A stretch of 64,000 nt of DNA from NCBI GenBank assembly GCA_026390165.1, contig JAPLGM010000018.1, forward strand, positions 62,001 through 126,000. The letters run 5' to 3'. A program made the position numbers and the translations under genes. Origin of the DNA: Campylobacterales bacterium. Its GTDB lineage: Bacteria > Campylobacterota > Campylobacteria > Campylobacterales > Sulfurimonadaceae. The notes below the pieces were generated by a model, which was not told the DNA's origin, made no database searches, and was given only the letters and a program-made list of their open reading frames with translations. Positions 17,074 through 26,948 of the stretch are shown here, piece after piece; the stretch's first letter is position 1; each line of letters starts with the position of its first letter.

Positions 17074-17312
17074 GCTTTCATCAACCACCTTTCAAATTGG
17101 ATAAACTCTGCTTTCTCATCCATCTGGACAAAAAAATCTTTCATTTCACTATTAACGTGCAAAAATTTTTTACGCATCCCCGAAAGCCGTCGGATTGCTA
17201 TTTTGGCATCCCCATTGGAGGGATCTTTTTTTAAAATCTCTTTATAAATTTCAAGAGCCTCTTCTTTGAGACCTTGAAGCTCATAAATATTGGCGAGAGT
17301 TAGAGTTTGCAT
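17064..17312 (-). CDS. Small TPR-like protein
   Basis: About 82 residues from the ATG at 17312, which overlaps the leuB stop. The first 40 residues ([28 protein letters not shown]) form one clear tetratricopeptide unit followed by a second helical pair, so it is probably a small protein-binding adapter. A longer frame reaches 17360 inside leuB and is less likely. It is coupled on both sides (leuB and the CiaD-like gene). The partner is unknown. Confidence 0.7.
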   Translation of the reverse strand: MQTLTLANIYELQGLKEEALEIYKEILKKDPSNGDAKIAIRRLSGMRKKFLHVNSEMKDFFVQMDEKAEFIQFERWLMKAWN

Positions 17313-18376
17313 TGCGCCGCTAAATTGGCAATAATAGAACCCATTTCGCTTGTTGAACAAATCTCTTTGGCATCAAAAGCTGCAATATCACGAGTGCGAT
17401 ACCCTTGCGCTAACGCTTGCTTGATCCCATAATCGATACGATCCGCCATCGCATTTTCACCCAAAGCATAACGCAACATCATGCTCGCACTTGCAATAGT
17501 GGCGATAGGGTTAGCAATCCCCTGACCTGCAATATCCGGAGCCGAACCATGGATTGGTTCATATACACCGATTTTGGCACCTACAGAAGCGGACGGGAGT
17601 AATCCGATTGAACCCGAGAGCATACTCGCCTCATCGCTTAAAATATCTCCGAAAATATTTCCTGTCAAAATAACATCAAATTGTTTCGGATCACGAATCA
17701 ACTGCATTGCCGCATTATCAACGTACATGTGCGAAAGTGCTACTTCCGGATACTCTTTGGAAACTTCAATCACCACTTCACGCCATAACTGACTTACATC
17801 GAGAACATTTGCTTTATCAACCGAACACACTTTTTTCGAGCGATCCATCGCAATTTTAAATGCTACATGAGCAATACGGATAACTTCATCACGAGTATAC
17901 ACCATAGTGTTCCAACCCTTATTCTCATCACGCCCCTTTGGTTCACCGAAGTAAATACCGCCGATAAGCTCACGAACAACCATCAAATCAACACCCTTAA
18001 CGATTTCAGGCTTAAGTGAACTGGCATTGACAAGCTCATCATATACATTAGCAGGACGAAGGTTGGCAAATACCCCTAACTCTTTACGAAAACGGAGTAA
18101 TCCACTCTCAGGACGTTTTTCTCTTGGAAGAGTGTCCCATTTTTCACCGCCGATCGCACCAAAAAGGACTGCATCACTGGCAAGCGCTACGTCAATCGTC
18201 TCTTGTGGAAGAGGATCACCCGTAGCATCGTACGCGCAACCCCCCATAAGTACCTCTTGGTAATTAAACTCAATATTTTCATACGCGGCTACAGCATCAA
18301 GAACTTTAGTCGCTTCATCAATAATCTCAGGACCGATTCCGTCCCCTTTGATAAGGGCAATGTTGTATTTTTTCAT
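17300..18376 (-). CDS. leuB: 3-isopropylmalate dehydrogenase
   Basis: A 358-residue enzyme that oxidises and decarboxylates 3-isopropylmalate in leucine synthesis. Family marks: GDGIGPEI near the N-terminus, [30 protein letters not shown], and [24 protein letters not shown]. The ATG at 18376 comes three bases after a possible TTG at 18379, and follows the leuD stop closely. leuA and leuC are not in the window. Confidence 0.95.
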   Translation of the reverse strand: MKKYNIALIKGDGIGPEIIDEATKVLDAVAAYENIEFNYQEVLMGGCAYDATGDPLPQETIDVALASDAVLFGAIGGEKWDTLPREKRPESGLLRFRKELGVFANLRPANVYDELVNASSLKPEIVKGVDLMVVRELIGGIYFGEPKGRDENKGWNTMVYTRDEVIRIAHVAFKIAMDRSKKVCSVDKANVLDVSQLWREVVIEVSKEYPEVALSHMYVDNAAMQLIRDPKQFDVILTGNIFGDILSDEASMLSGSIGLLPSASVGAKIGVYEPIHGSAPDIAGQGIANPIATIASASMMLRYALGENAMADRIDYGIKQALAQGYRTRDIAAFDAKEICSTSEMGSIIANLAAQCKL

Positions 18377-18379
18377 CAA

Positions 18380-18883
18380 TTAGTTTCCTTGCGCTGCAAT
18401 TTCAGCTGTAGCAAAATTCATTAATCCACCTGCGGCAATAAGTTCTTGCATAAAGGGGGGGATTGGGATAAAGTTATACACTTTTCCATTGGTTGTATTC
18501 GTGATGGTCCCTGCATCCATATCAATGCTGACCGATTCCCCCTCTTTGATCTCCGTACTCTCTGGAAGTTCAAAAATAGGGAGTCCCATATTAAACGCAT
18601 TGCGATAAAAAATACGGGCAAAAGTGGGGGCAATAATAGCAGCAACACCAGCAGCTTTTAGGGCAATAGGGGCGTGTTCACGCGAGGAACCGCATCCGAA
18701 ATTTTCATCGGCAACGATAATATCCCCTGCAACCATTTTGGTCACAAATGTCGGATCTGCATCTTCCATCACGTGCTTTGCTAACTCTTGTGGGTTAGAA
18801 GTATTAAGGTAACGGGCGGCAATAATGAGGTCGGTATCGATATCTTTACCGAAATTCCAAACTTTCCCTTCAATCTTTTGCAT
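18380..18883 (-). CDS. leuD: 3-isopropylmalate dehydratase small subunit
   Basis: A 167-residue small (swivel) subunit of isopropylmalate isomerase. It contains FGKDIDTDLIIAARYL, NFGCGSSREHAPIAL and FARIFYRNAFNMGLP, all diagnostic. It pairs with LeuC, which must be encoded elsewhere. It is the first gene of a seven-gene minus-strand operon (leuD, leuB, TPR, CiaD-like, purU, trmL, small membrane protein). The 163-base gap to the divergent 19047 gene should hold both promoters. Confidence 0.95.
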   Translation of the reverse strand: MQKIEGKVWNFGKDIDTDLIIAARYLNTSNPQELAKHVMEDADPTFVTKMVAGDIIVADENFGCGSSREHAPIALKAAGVAAIIAPTFARIFYRNAFNMGLPIFELPESTEIKEGESVSIDMDAGTITNTTNGKVYNFIPIPPFMQELIAAGGLMNFATAEIAAQGN

Positions 18884-19046
18884 CGAAATATCCTATAAAT
18901 AATATTAAAGAGATTATAGCCAAGAAGAGTTGAAAGTTTTAAATCACCTTCATAAAATTATTTTTGTTTTTCATTATGTTTTTTTAAGGTACCGTTATGT
19001 AATCTGCTTTTGTTATTTATAGATTTTATATATTAAAGGGGTCGCC

Positions 19047-19478
19047 ATGTCACCAAAATTTATCATAGTTGCTGATTTACAGCATTTTAAACTCTTTAAC
19101 AATACTGAAAATGTTGCAGGGAGAGAAACTCTCGAATTAGTCGAAAGTATTGATAATCTTCAAGCACATCAGCGTTTAAATGAAAAAGTTTCGGATCAGC
19201 AAGGGAATTTTCAAGGTGTCGGTGCCAGTGGTTCAGGGGAAGATCACAATATTGCGCAAGAAGAGGAGCATCGCCGTCTCAAAGAGATCGCACAGCAAAT
19301 CACCGCTGCACTTGATGCACATAGCCATATTGATTGGTATTTCGCCGCCCCGAAAGCGATCAATAACCAAATCATTGAATTACTTGACCCTGCCGTCACA
19401 AAAAATATGAGTATCAATCTTCATGCTGATTTGACAAAAGTTCCAGCTGATGAATTGTTGGGGCATTTCACGAAATAA
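19047..19478 (+). CDS. Host-attachment-family protein (PF10116-like)
   Basis: A 143-residue soluble protein of the family named after an Agrobacterium protein needed for plant-cell attachment. It has the usual start (FIIVADLQHFKLFNN), the middle QGNFQGVGASGSGEDHN segment, and the HIDWYFAAPKAINNQIIELLDP part seen in the family. The biochemical role is not established, and in a free-living bacterium the family name should not be read as virulence. A good ribosome-binding site (aaaggggtcgcc) precedes it. AmrS follows 21 bases later, probably in the same transcript. Confidence 0.75.
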   Translation: MSPKFIIVADLQHFKLFNNTENVAGRETLELVESIDNLQAHQRLNEKVSDQQGNFQGVGASGSGEDHNIAQEEEHRRLKEIAQQITAALDAHSHIDWYFAAPKAINNQIIELLDPAVTKNMSINLHADLTKVPADELLGHFTK

Positions 19479-19499
19479 GTTTTTACGAAAGGGGTCACT

Positions 19500-20525
19500 A
19501 TGTCATCTATAGCTTGGCTTTCCAAAAGGCTTGATGACGGTCGGATTGCGTGTGAAGCGTGTAATCAGCACTGTAAATTAAGTGAAGGTGAATACGGTAT
19601 TTGTGGTATACGCAAAGTTGAAGAGGGGGAGCTTCGTCTTCTCACCTATGCTCTTGCAGCGGCAGTTAATGTTGATCCAATCGAAAAAAAACCGATGTTT
19701 CATTTTTTACCTGGATCAAGTGTCTTTTCGTTTGGGACAGTTGGATGCAATTTTTCGTGTAAATTTTGCCAAAATGCCGATATTTCCCAATATCCAAAAG
19801 AGCATCATCATGAGATTATCGGTCAAAGCCTCTCCCCTCAAAGGGCAGTCGAATTGGCTCTCGAATATGGATGTAAAAGCATTGCCTATACGTATAATGA
19901 ACCCGTCGTCTTTTTTGAGTACACCTATGACACGGCCAAACTGGCAAGCGAAGCAGGTCTTAAAAATATCTACGTTACCAGCGGTTATGAAACGCACAAA
20001 GCCATCGATACAATTGCCCCCTATTTAGATGGGATGAATATTGACATCAAAGGATATAGCCCCTCATTTTATAAAGATATTTGCGGTGGTTCCCTTAAAC
20101 CGGTTCTTGATACGATTGAGTATGCCTATAAAAAAGAGATATGGATTGAGACGACGACACTTTTGATCCCTGGAGTCAATGACTCGGATGACGATATTCG
20201 TTCTATTGCACAATTTCAAGCTAATCTTGATCCTAATATACCATGGCATATCAGTGCCTTTCATCCCATGTATAAGATGTTGGATGTTCCACAAACACCT
20301 TCGTCAACACTTCAGCGTGCGTATCAAATTGGCAAAGATGTCGGATTAAAATATGTCTATGTTGGCAATATTGATGACGAAACGCGTGAATCGACCTATT
20401 GCCCCAGATGTGGTGAAATAGCTATTGAACGTCGTGGACGTATTGGACAATATGTAACGAACCATTTAATCGACAAAAACAGTTGCCCTTATTGCGGTAC
20501 ACCCATTGCAGGGGTTTGGTCTTAA
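19500..20525 (+). CDS. amrS: AmmeMemoRadiSam-system radical SAM enzyme (AmrS)
   Basis: A 341-residue radical SAM protein. The cluster-binding motif CNFSCKFC gives Cys83, Cys87 and Cys90. An N-terminal Cys pair region (CEACNQHC) and a C-terminal zinc-ribbon-like tail with two Cys pairs (CPRCG and CPYCG) are typical of AmrS, which is related to pyruvate-formate-lyase activases. The family normally accompanies AmrA and AmrB (AMMECR1 and Memo homologues), but neither is in the window. The modified target is not known. Confidence 0.88.
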   Translation: MSSIAWLSKRLDDGRIACEACNQHCKLSEGEYGICGIRKVEEGELRLLTYALAAAVNVDPIEKKPMFHFLPGSSVFSFGTVGCNFSCKFCQNADISQYPKEHHHEIIGQSLSPQRAVELALEYGCKSIAYTYNEPVVFFEYTYDTAKLASEAGLKNIYVTSGYETHKAIDTIAPYLDGMNIDIKGYSPSFYKDICGGSLKPVLDTIEYAYKKEIWIETTTLLIPGVNDSDDDIRSIAQFQANLDPNIPWHISAFHPMYKMLDVPQTPSSTLQRAYQIGKDVGLKYVYVGNIDDETRESTYCPRCGEIAIERRGRIGQYVTNHLIDKNSCPYCGTPIAGVWS

Positions 20526-20632
20526 TATTACAAATACCTTGCACTATAAATGCTCCTCTCATGCACGTCATTTGATAATTGTGATTGCCATTTGTGTTAT
20601 CATTACATTCATAAGCACGAGAAGGAAAATTT

Positions 20633-21508
20633 ATGAGCGATCCGGAAGTTATTCTAATTAATGGAGAAAAAGAGTGCTATCTTCTATTGGAATCTGTTAT
20701 TAATACCCAAAAGAATTTAATTGTTGTTCTCCATAAAAATACCCCTACCCTATTCAATAAAGCCTTTAAAAAATTTGCCAGCGTCTCATCTGTACAAGAA
20801 TTCTTGCGTGAATTTGGTTCTCTGCTCAACCGTTTCGTCCCCCATGATTCTTACTTTCATGCGGGGAAAGTAGAAAATCATGATGAATGGATCCCCTCTC
20901 TTGCAGCTCTTAACGAGCAAGACAGAGTGGTCAGTATGATTAGTGGACGTGGTGAACCTTATGCTTTTTCCGTCACGGTTGATACACCCATAAAGGAGTA
21001 TGCTATACTCTCATTTACCGATATCTCTCAAGACTTAATCAAGCGAATCATGATCGAAAACGATGCAAGTATTGATCATGAGAGTGGTGCCTATAATAAA
21101 AATTATTTTTTACACACCTCTAAAAGCTTTTATGATGCAGCTGAATTTAATAAAAAAGCTGTCGGAATTACGATGATTGAGCTTATGTCCTCGGAAAGTG
21201 AAGCAGAAAGATATTTACGAGATTTTACCCTCAGCATTAAAAGCAGTATCCGTCAAAGTGATATGTTGATACGTTGGGGAAAAAAGGTTTTCTTACTTGC
21301 ATACCTTATCAATAACCCTGAAAACGCACTCAATTTTAGTCAAAAACTTTTTGCTATTATGAAAGAAGACCCTTTCGATACCCTCAAAAATATTAGTATG
21401 CGAGTGGGGACAACCATTCAAAAAGAGAAAGAGGAGATTACCGACATAATCAGACGCGCGGAAAAGGCACTTAACGAGGCAGGAAGCTCTCAAGTAATGA
21501 TGCTATAA
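20633..21508 (+). CDS. Degenerate GGDEF protein with a retained c-di-GMP I-site
   Basis: A 291-residue cytoplasmic protein. Residues 1-135 form an unrecognised sensory-like domain. Residues 145-285 follow the GGDEF fold (HESGAYNKNYF, then the hairpin). The catalytic signature is broken to RWGKKVF (216-220 is GKKVF instead of GGDEF), but the inhibitory-site motif RQSD (207-210) stands at its exact place five residues upstream. This combination is known in c-di-GMP receptors that bind but do not make the messenger. A good ribosome-binding site (gagaaggaaa) precedes the gene. It converges with flgG (4-base gap), hinting at a motility-related effector. Confidence 0.75.
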   Translation: MSDPEVILINGEKECYLLLESVINTQKNLIVVLHKNTPTLFNKAFKKFASVSSVQEFLREFGSLLNRFVPHDSYFHAGKVENHDEWIPSLAALNEQDRVVSMISGRGEPYAFSVTVDTPIKEYAILSFTDISQDLIKRIMIENDASIDHESGAYNKNYFLHTSKSFYDAAEFNKKAVGITMIELMSSESEAERYLRDFTLSIKSSIRQSDMLIRWGKKVFLLAYLINNPENALNFSQKLFAIMKEDPFDTLKNISMRVGTTIQKEKEEITDIIRRAEKALNEAGSSQVMML

Positions 21509-21512
21509 GCTA

Positions 21513-22301
21513 TTAACGCTTAATACCATTAGCAGTGGCTAACATATCATCACTTGTGGTAATAACTTTTGAGTTCGCATCGTAGGCCCGTTGCCCTGTA
21601 ATCAAATCGGTAAGCTCTACGACCAACTGTACATTTGATAGCTCCACAAATCCCTGACGAATAGAACCCAATCCATTATCACCCGGAGTCCCCTCTACAG
21701 GTTGCCCTGAGCTATCTGTTTCAACGAAAAGATTATCCCCCATCGCATGTAGCCCTGCTGGATTGATAAAATTGGTGAGTGAAATTTGCCCTACTTGTGT
21801 TGCTTGGGCTTGACCTGAGACAGTGACACTTACAATACCATCTGTCCCAATGGTGATATTAGTAGCATCAGTGGGGATAACGACTTCAGGGATAACGGTA
21901 TAGCCGTCAGAATTTACCAAAGTACCGTTTTGATCAATTTTCAAAGAACCGTTACGGCTATAGACTTCCGTACCATTAGGAAGTTGCATTTTAATAAACC
22001 CTTTGCCGGTGATAGCTAGATCAAGGGGATTATCCGTTTGTTTTAAACTCCCTTCCGAAAAGATTTTATTGATCGCCGTTGGACGTACCCCAAGCCCCAC
22101 TTCAATTCCCGTCGGTGATTTGGTCGTATCACTTGTGGATGTCCCTGCATACGTCATCACTTTGTACATCAAATCGGCAAATTCAGCCCGTGATTTTTTG
22201 TACCCCATGGTGTTAACGTTGGCAATATTATTCGCGGTCGTATCAATTTGGGTCTGCATAGCGAGCATCCCTGTTGAACTTGTATAGAGTGATTGCATCA
22301 T
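21513..22301 (-). CDS. flgG: Flagellar distal rod protein FlgG
   Basis: A 262-residue axial protein forming the distal rod. The N-terminus MMQSLYTSSTGMLAMQTQIDTTANNIANVNTMGYKK-type signature and the C-terminal VELTDLITGQRAYDANSKVITTSDDMLATANGI are diagnostic, and the length equals that of enteric FlgG. It follows flgF by 15 bases in a two-gene operon driven by a sigma54-like promoter upstream of flgF. Confidence 0.95.
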   Translation of the reverse strand: MMQSLYTSSTGMLAMQTQIDTTANNIANVNTMGYKKSRAEFADLMYKVMTYAGTSTSDTTKSPTGIEVGLGVRPTAINKIFSEGSLKQTDNPLDLAITGKGFIKMQLPNGTEVYSRNGSLKIDQNGTLVNSDGYTVIPEVVIPTDATNITIGTDGIVSVTVSGQAQATQVGQISLTNFINPAGLHAMGDNLFVETDSSGQPVEGTPGDNGLGSIRQGFVELSNVQLVVELTDLITGQRAYDANSKVITTSDDMLATANGIKR

Positions 22302-22316
22302 GGCTTTAGTCTCCTA

Positions 22317-23138
22317 TTAGTTTTTAGCCGCTATTTTTTGAATAGCATCGGTATTCATATCATTCATTTGGGCATCCATCGCTTTTTGATACATTCCTGC
22401 AAGACGATTGGCTTCGACGAGGGCGATCATCTCATTGACCGCGTTGACGTTACTTTTTTCAACGTACCCTTGCATAACGCCACCACTTTGATTAATCGGG
22501 GTCAAAGGGTCGGCAGGATCAGGGATATAGAGGTTGTCCCCCTCTTTACGGAGCATATTCATATTTTGTGGCTCAATGACCATCAATTTTTTTCCGTTGA
22601 CCATCTGAGTTGATCCCGCTACATTGGTGCTGATTTGCCCATCTTTACTTATGGTCACCACCGAATCTTGCGGATTGAGTTTAATAGGGGCTTTAGCTTG
22701 AAAATAGTCACTGGGGAGGACTTCATACCCCTGCTTGTTCACCAATGTCCCTGCATCATTAAGGGTAAAAGAGCCATCACGCGTCAAACGTACCCCTTGG
22801 GGAGTATTTACTGCAAAGAACTGATTCTCTTTCCCCAATGCCAAATCAAAGGTATTCTCAGTCGACTGGAGCGTCCCTTGAGAGAAATCGGTATAAGCAT
22901 CCGAAATTTGAGGGACACGGCTTAAGGAACGGTTCAAGTACTGGGCAGCTTCAGTCGTATTGTTTTGCAACGGAAGCTCATCCCGTGCCTCTTTGTACAA
23001 ACGAGCAAAATCACCTGTGATAAGCTGATCTTTCTTATAGCCATTGGTATTAACGTTCGCCAAATTGGCTGCAATATTGTCCATCCGGTTGAATTGTGTC
23101 ACCATACCTGCTGTCGCTGCATAATATCCCGTTTGCAT
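22317..23138 (-). CDS. flgF: Flagellar proximal rod protein FlgF (second FlgG-like protein)
   Basis: A 273-residue axial protein of the FlgF/FlgG family: NIAANLANVNTNGYKKD near residue 25, ENTFDLALGKENQFFAVNTPQG in the middle, and YVEKSNVNAVNEMIALVEANRLAGMYQKAMD at the C-terminus. In Campylobacterota this gene is often annotated as a second flgG. It is the first gene of the flgF-flgG operon, 25 bases or so behind a sigma54-type promoter start. Confidence 0.9.
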   Translation of the reverse strand: MQTGYYAATAGMVTQFNRMDNIAANLANVNTNGYKKDQLITGDFARLYKEARDELPLQNNTTEAAQYLNRSLSRVPQISDAYTDFSQGTLQSTENTFDLALGKENQFFAVNTPQGVRLTRDGSFTLNDAGTLVNKQGYEVLPSDYFQAKAPIKLNPQDSVVTISKDGQISTNVAGSTQMVNGKKLMVIEPQNMNMLRKEGDNLYIPDPADPLTPINQSGGVMQGYVEKSNVNAVNEMIALVEANRLAGMYQKAMDAQMNDMNTDAIQKIAAKN

Positions 23139-23172
23139 TCGCTGTCCTTGACGCTGAAATATAAATTATACT

Positions 23173-23190
23173 AAGCAATTTCTATTCCAC
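23173..23190 (-). promoter_or_regulatory. Sigma54-type promoter of flgF-flgG
   Basis: On the minus strand the sequence reads tggaatagaaattgctta: GG at -24 and GC at -12 separated by exactly 10 bases, in the GGAA...TTGCTT form used in Campylobacterota. It lies 35-50 bases upstream of the flgF ATG, with no other gene in between. Confidence 0.75.
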
Positions 23191-23241
23191 TTTTACTCTT
23201 TATTTGACTCTAAACAAAAGGATAATTTAATAAAATTTGGG

Positions 23242-23247
23242 TATAAT
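23242..23247 (+). promoter_or_regulatory. -10 element of the rpoD promoter
   Basis: A perfect tataat preceded by an A/T-rich stretch and gggta, 35 bases ahead of the rpoD ATG. No convincing -35 is spaced correctly, as is usual for Campylobacterota housekeeping promoters. Confidence 0.65.
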
Positions 23248-23282
23248 CCGTTTCTTTTTTAACCCCAAGGGAGTCCCCACGT

Positions 23283-25145
23283 ATGAGCGTCAAAGATTTA
23301 AACAAACACCTCGAAACTCTGTTTTCCGAACACAAATCGAAAAATTGTCTTACCTACGAGGTAATTGTCGAAGCCTACGATAAGCAACCTACCCTTGCGC
23401 AAGCCAAAAATATTTTAAAACTTGCCGAAAAATACAAAATTTGTCTTTTTACCTCCTCGGAACACGCCAAAATTCTTAATCAGCAAGAAGCGCAGGCCAA
23501 ACGAGAAGCGCAGCTCAAATACATTGAAGAAGCGAGCCATGATCAGTTTGATATACTCAAACAGCATGAATTACTTGAATGGTCCCGTTCTGATTCCCCT
23601 GTCCGTATGTATTTACGTGAAATGGGACAAATTCCCCTTCTAACCAAAGACGAAGAGGTTGAGATTTCCAAACGGATGGAGATGGGGGAGGAGATCATTA
23701 TTGATGCTATCTGTTCTGTCCCTTACTTGATTGATTTTATCCTCGATTACAAAGATCCCCTCATCAACCGTGAGCGTCGTGTAAAAGAACTCTTCAAAAG
23801 CTTCGAAGAGGGAGATGAAGAGGAGAGTGACGTAGAAGTAGACGATGACGAAGACGAAGAAGAGAAAAATGAGAAAGCTCCCTCTGCCAAAGATAAAAAA
23901 CGGGTAGAAAAAGTCGTTGTCTCTTTTAAATCTTTGGACAAAGCGAAAAAAGAGTGGGCAAAAGCAACCGAAAAAATGTTGGATGAGCGCTCTTTTGAAG
24001 AGATGGATGCGGACTATGTCTTGTTTTTCCTCACCGTTAGTTTCAAGAAAAAAACTCTTAAAGAGGCGCTTCTTGATCTTGGGCCTACCTCAAAACTGAT
24101 CAATGAACTCGTTCGCTCAATGGAGACAGCACTACGAAGCGATGAAGGGTTTGATCGTGAGCTTAAACGTCTGGAATATAAGCTTCCCCTTTTTAATGAA
24201 CAACTCAAAAAAAATCACGTTCTCATTTTGGCGAAGATTTGTGAGCTAACGAAAGAAGAGATTGCCTCAAAAGTCCCCGAAGCGACGATGGTCAGTACCT
24301 ACATGGAGATCAAAAAACTGATTCAAACCAAAGAGGCTTCCAAAGGGGGCTTCAATATGGAGCCTGAAAAACTCGCCGATATTCTGGAACAGATCAAGCG
24401 GGGTAAAAATATCTCTGAAGTTTCCAAGACTCGTATGGCAAAAAGTAATCTCCGTCTTGTTGTCTCGATTGCCAAACGGTACACCAATCGCGGTCTGCCG
24501 TTCTTGGATTTGATTCAGGAGGGGAATATCGGGTTGATGAAAGCGGTCGATAAGTTCGAATACCAAAAAGGGTACAAATTTTCAACCTACGCTACATGGT
24601 GGATTCGTCAAGCCATTAGCCGTGCAATTGCTGACCAAGCCCGTACGATCCGTATCCCGATCCATATGATCGAGACGATCAACCGTATCAATAAGATCAT
24701 GCGTAAGCACCTCCAAGAGCACGGAAAAGAGCCGGATGTTGAAACCATTGCCGAAGAGGTCGGTTTATCGGTCGAAAAAGTCAAGAACGTTATCAAAATC
24801 ACCAAAGAACCTATCTCTCTCGAAGCCCCTATCGGGAATGAAGAGGATGGTCGTTTCGGAGATTTCATCGAAGATAAAATGTCTATCTCCCCTTCTGATG
24901 CCGTTCTCAAAGACGATTTGAAAGTGCAGATCGAAGGGGTTCTCGAACAACTCAATGAACGGGAAAAAGCGGTTATCAAAATGCGTTTTGGTATTATGGA
25001 TGATGAGTCTGACCGTACCCTAGAAGAGATCGGTAAAGAGCTCAATGTAACCCGTGAGCGTGTTCGACAAATCGAAAGCAGTGCGATCAAAAAACTTAAA
25101 CACCCAAAAGTGGGTCGTAAACTGAAAAACTATATCGAGGACTGA
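23283..25145 (+). CDS. rpoD: RNA polymerase primary sigma factor RpoD (sigma70)
   Basis: A 620-residue housekeeping sigma factor. Region 1.1 (1-80) and region 1.2 ([19 protein letters not shown]) precede a non-conserved insert with a very acidic patch around residues 175-200. Region 2 contains [37 protein letters not shown]-type motifs and [12 protein letters not shown]. Region 4.2 ends with [20 protein letters not shown]. It is complete and of normal length. The TGA stop overlaps the ATG of the next gene. Confidence 0.98.
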   Translation: MSVKDLNKHLETLFSEHKSKNCLTYEVIVEAYDKQPTLAQAKNILKLAEKYKICLFTSSEHAKILNQQEAQAKREAQLKYIEEASHDQFDILKQHELLEWSRSDSPVRMYLREMGQIPLLTKDEEVEISKRMEMGEEIIIDAICSVPYLIDFILDYKDPLINRERRVKELFKSFEEGDEEESDVEVDDDEDEEEKNEKAPSAKDKKRVEKVVVSFKSLDKAKKEWAKATEKMLDERSFEEMDADYVLFFLTVSFKKKTLKEALLDLGPTSKLINELVRSMETALRSDEGFDRELKRLEYKLPLFNEQLKKNHVLILAKICELTKEEIASKVPEATMVSTYMEIKKLIQTKEASKGGFNMEPEKLADILEQIKRGKNISEVSKTRMAKSNLRLVVSIAKRYTNRGLPFLDLIQEGNIGLMKAVDKFEYQKGYKFSTYATWWIRQAISRAIADQARTIRIPIHMIETINRINKIMRKHLQEHGKEPDVETIAEEVGLSVEKVKNVIKITKEPISLEAPIGNEEDGRFGDFIEDKMSISPSDAVLKDDLKVQIEGVLEQLNEREKAVIKMRFGIMDDESDRTLEEIGKELNVTRERVRQIESSAIKKLKHPKVGRKLKNYIED

Positions 25146-25831
25146 TGACATTCGATCAACAATGGATTGAATACGATTTTAACCCCTTTATCCTTTTTAG
25201 TGCAAAAGGGAAAATCATCTCTCTCAACACCGAAGCTCAGTATCTCCTCGGGGCTGCTGAAACCTCTCATCTGTATAAAATAGCGACAACGTATGCCAGT
25301 TCCTCTTTCGGATTTAAAACAACTTTTTTGGATCTCGAATTTGGACGATTTAAATTTTTTGGGATTACCGTTGGGTATGAAAACGAAGAGCAAATCGGTA
25401 TTCGCCTCTATCAGCTTCCCACCTTTAATTTTTCGAAGCAAAAACCCGATGGACAATTGGTTAATATCTATACGCTAATCGATTTGTGTATCAGCTCCAA
25501 CTCTATCGGTTCATCGACAAAACATATCAAAGAGCTTGACCCCACCCTCCCCGAAATACGTCTCAATACAGATCTTTTCATTAAACTACTCAATAAAATC
25601 TATCAATCGTTTAGTGGAAATGACGCTATTACCACCCATCTCTTCTTTCGAGTTGGGGAACATATAAAGTTTGAGGAGAAAAAATATTCCCTTTTTGCTA
25701 TTTCTATCTCCGCACCACAAATGAGCCGAAAATACGCTTCAGAACTCACTTCTCTTGCTGAGGAGAATCACCTTTTCGTCGAGATTAAAGAGTCAAAAAT
25801 AACCATTAATATTCCGATGATAAACTCTTAA
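25145..25831 (+). CDS. Unknown PAS-like protein coupled to rpoD
   Basis: A 228-residue soluble protein whose ATG shares one base with the rpoD stop (TGATG). The first 100 residues read like a PAS fold (DFNPFILFSAKGKIISLNTEAQYLLG, then FGITVGYENEEQIGIRLYQLP). The second half (LIDLCISSNSIGSSTKHIKELDPTLPEIRLNTDLFIKLLNKIY) resembles a vestigial kinase ATPase domain, with no recognisable nucleotide-binding motifs. I do not recognise a named family. Coupling to rpoD suggests conserved co-expression, perhaps a regulator of sigma70 use, but that is speculation. It converges with the HD-GYP gene (7-base gap). Confidence 0.6.
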   Translation: MTFDQQWIEYDFNPFILFSAKGKIISLNTEAQYLLGAAETSHLYKIATTYASSSFGFKTTFLDLEFGRFKFFGITVGYENEEQIGIRLYQLPTFNFSKQKPDGQLVNIYTLIDLCISSNSIGSSTKHIKELDPTLPEIRLNTDLFIKLLNKIYQSFSGNDAITTHLFFRVGEHIKFEEKKYSLFAISISAPQMSRKYASELTSLAEENHLFVEIKESKITINIPMINS

Positions 25832-25838
25832 GAAATTG

Positions 25839-26915
25839 TCAATGATCTTTCAATAAATCTTTATTTTCACGTAAAACTTTCACACACATATCCACAATGA
25901 AAGGGTCGTACAACTCCCCTTTGTATTTTTCTATTTCACTTATTGCCACATCAATCCCAAGAGCAGGTCGATAGGGACGATGGGATGCGATGGCTTCGAC
26001 AACATCGGCAACTCCAAGAATTTTTGCCTCATCTAATATCTGATTATCACGAAGCCCTTGGGGATAGCCTGAGCCATTAATACGTTCATGATGTTGAAGA
26101 ATCATCTGCGCAATTGGCCATGGAAAATCAATATCTTTAAGGATCTCATATCCCTCTTGAGGATGCATTTTTATCAGCTCAAATTCAATAGGGAGCAATT
26201 TACCTGGTTTACTTAAAATTTCAATTGGAACCGCCAATTTTCCAATATCATGCACCAATGCTCCCAGCTTGACCCCCTCTATGCGCGCCTCGTCCCATCC
26301 CAACTCACGCGCAATATTAGCAGCAATTTCAGAAACACGTTGTTGATGTCCAGCCGTGTACGGATCACGCTTTTCAATGGTTAAGCCAACCGCTTTAATC
26401 ATATCAACAAGACCTTTTCGGACTTTTGCGTGTTGTTCTTCGAGCTCATGAAGCTTTTTATCGAGCATTTTTGCTTGCGCTTCGTAATGTTTTTGCTCAA
26501 ACGGGGTACTATTTTTTACTTCATCTGAACGACTATGCCGTTTTTTACTCTGTTCCAATATCCGATTGATAATAGTTAAAAATGTTTCCATCTCAATGGG
26601 CTTATAAATGAAACCTTCTGCTCCCACGTCATCAGCTAACTCTTTGTCCTCTTCATCAGTATATTGTGCCGAATAAAAAACGACCGGGATATTTTTGAGG
26701 TTATCATCACGTTTGACCGCACGGCAAAACTCAAATCCGTCCATCTCTGGCATGAGAACATCCGATACAATAATATCGGGATGAAATGTTTTGAGTTTTT
26801 CTAGCCCTTGTACCCCATTGATAGCCGATTGAACGCTAAAACCATCAGATTCAAGGATTATGGTTTGCAAAACAACAGCATCTTCGTTATCATCAAGTAG
26901 CAAAATAGTTTTCAT
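25839..26915 (-). CDS. Response regulator with HD-GYP c-di-GMP phosphodiesterase output
   Basis: 358 residues: an N-terminal receiver (LLDDNEDA, phospho-acceptor Asp in IIVSDVLMPEMDG, Lys in YKPIE), a coiled linker around 125-165, then an HD-GYP domain with HDIGK, HHERINGSGYPQGL and ADVVEAIASHRPYRP. All metal-binding and GYP residues are present, so it should degrade c-di-GMP when phosphorylated. It is the last gene of the ten-gene signalling operon, 33 bases after the single receiver, and is the only enzymatic output there. Confidence 0.93.
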   Translation of the reverse strand: MKTILLLDDNEDAVVLQTIILESDGFSVQSAINGVQGLEKLKTFHPDIIVSDVLMPEMDGFEFCRAVKRDDNLKNIPVVFYSAQYTDEEDKELADDVGAEGFIYKPIEMETFLTIINRILEQSKKRHSRSDEVKNSTPFEQKHYEAQAKMLDKKLHELEEQHAKVRKGLVDMIKAVGLTIEKRDPYTAGHQQRVSEIAANIARELGWDEARIEGVKLGALVHDIGKLAVPIEILSKPGKLLPIEFELIKMHPQEGYEILKDIDFPWPIAQMILQHHERINGSGYPQGLRDNQILDEAKILGVADVVEAIASHRPYRPALGIDVAISEIEKYKGELYDPFIVDMCVKVLRENKDLLKDH

Positions 26916-26948
26916 ACTTTTCCTTTTTCTTACGTTGCCAATACACTA

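Noticed and set aside
24608-25090. 160-codon minus-strand frame
   Set aside because: Antisense to conserved regions 2-4 of rpoD; Ser/Arg-rich composition typical of a shadow frame.
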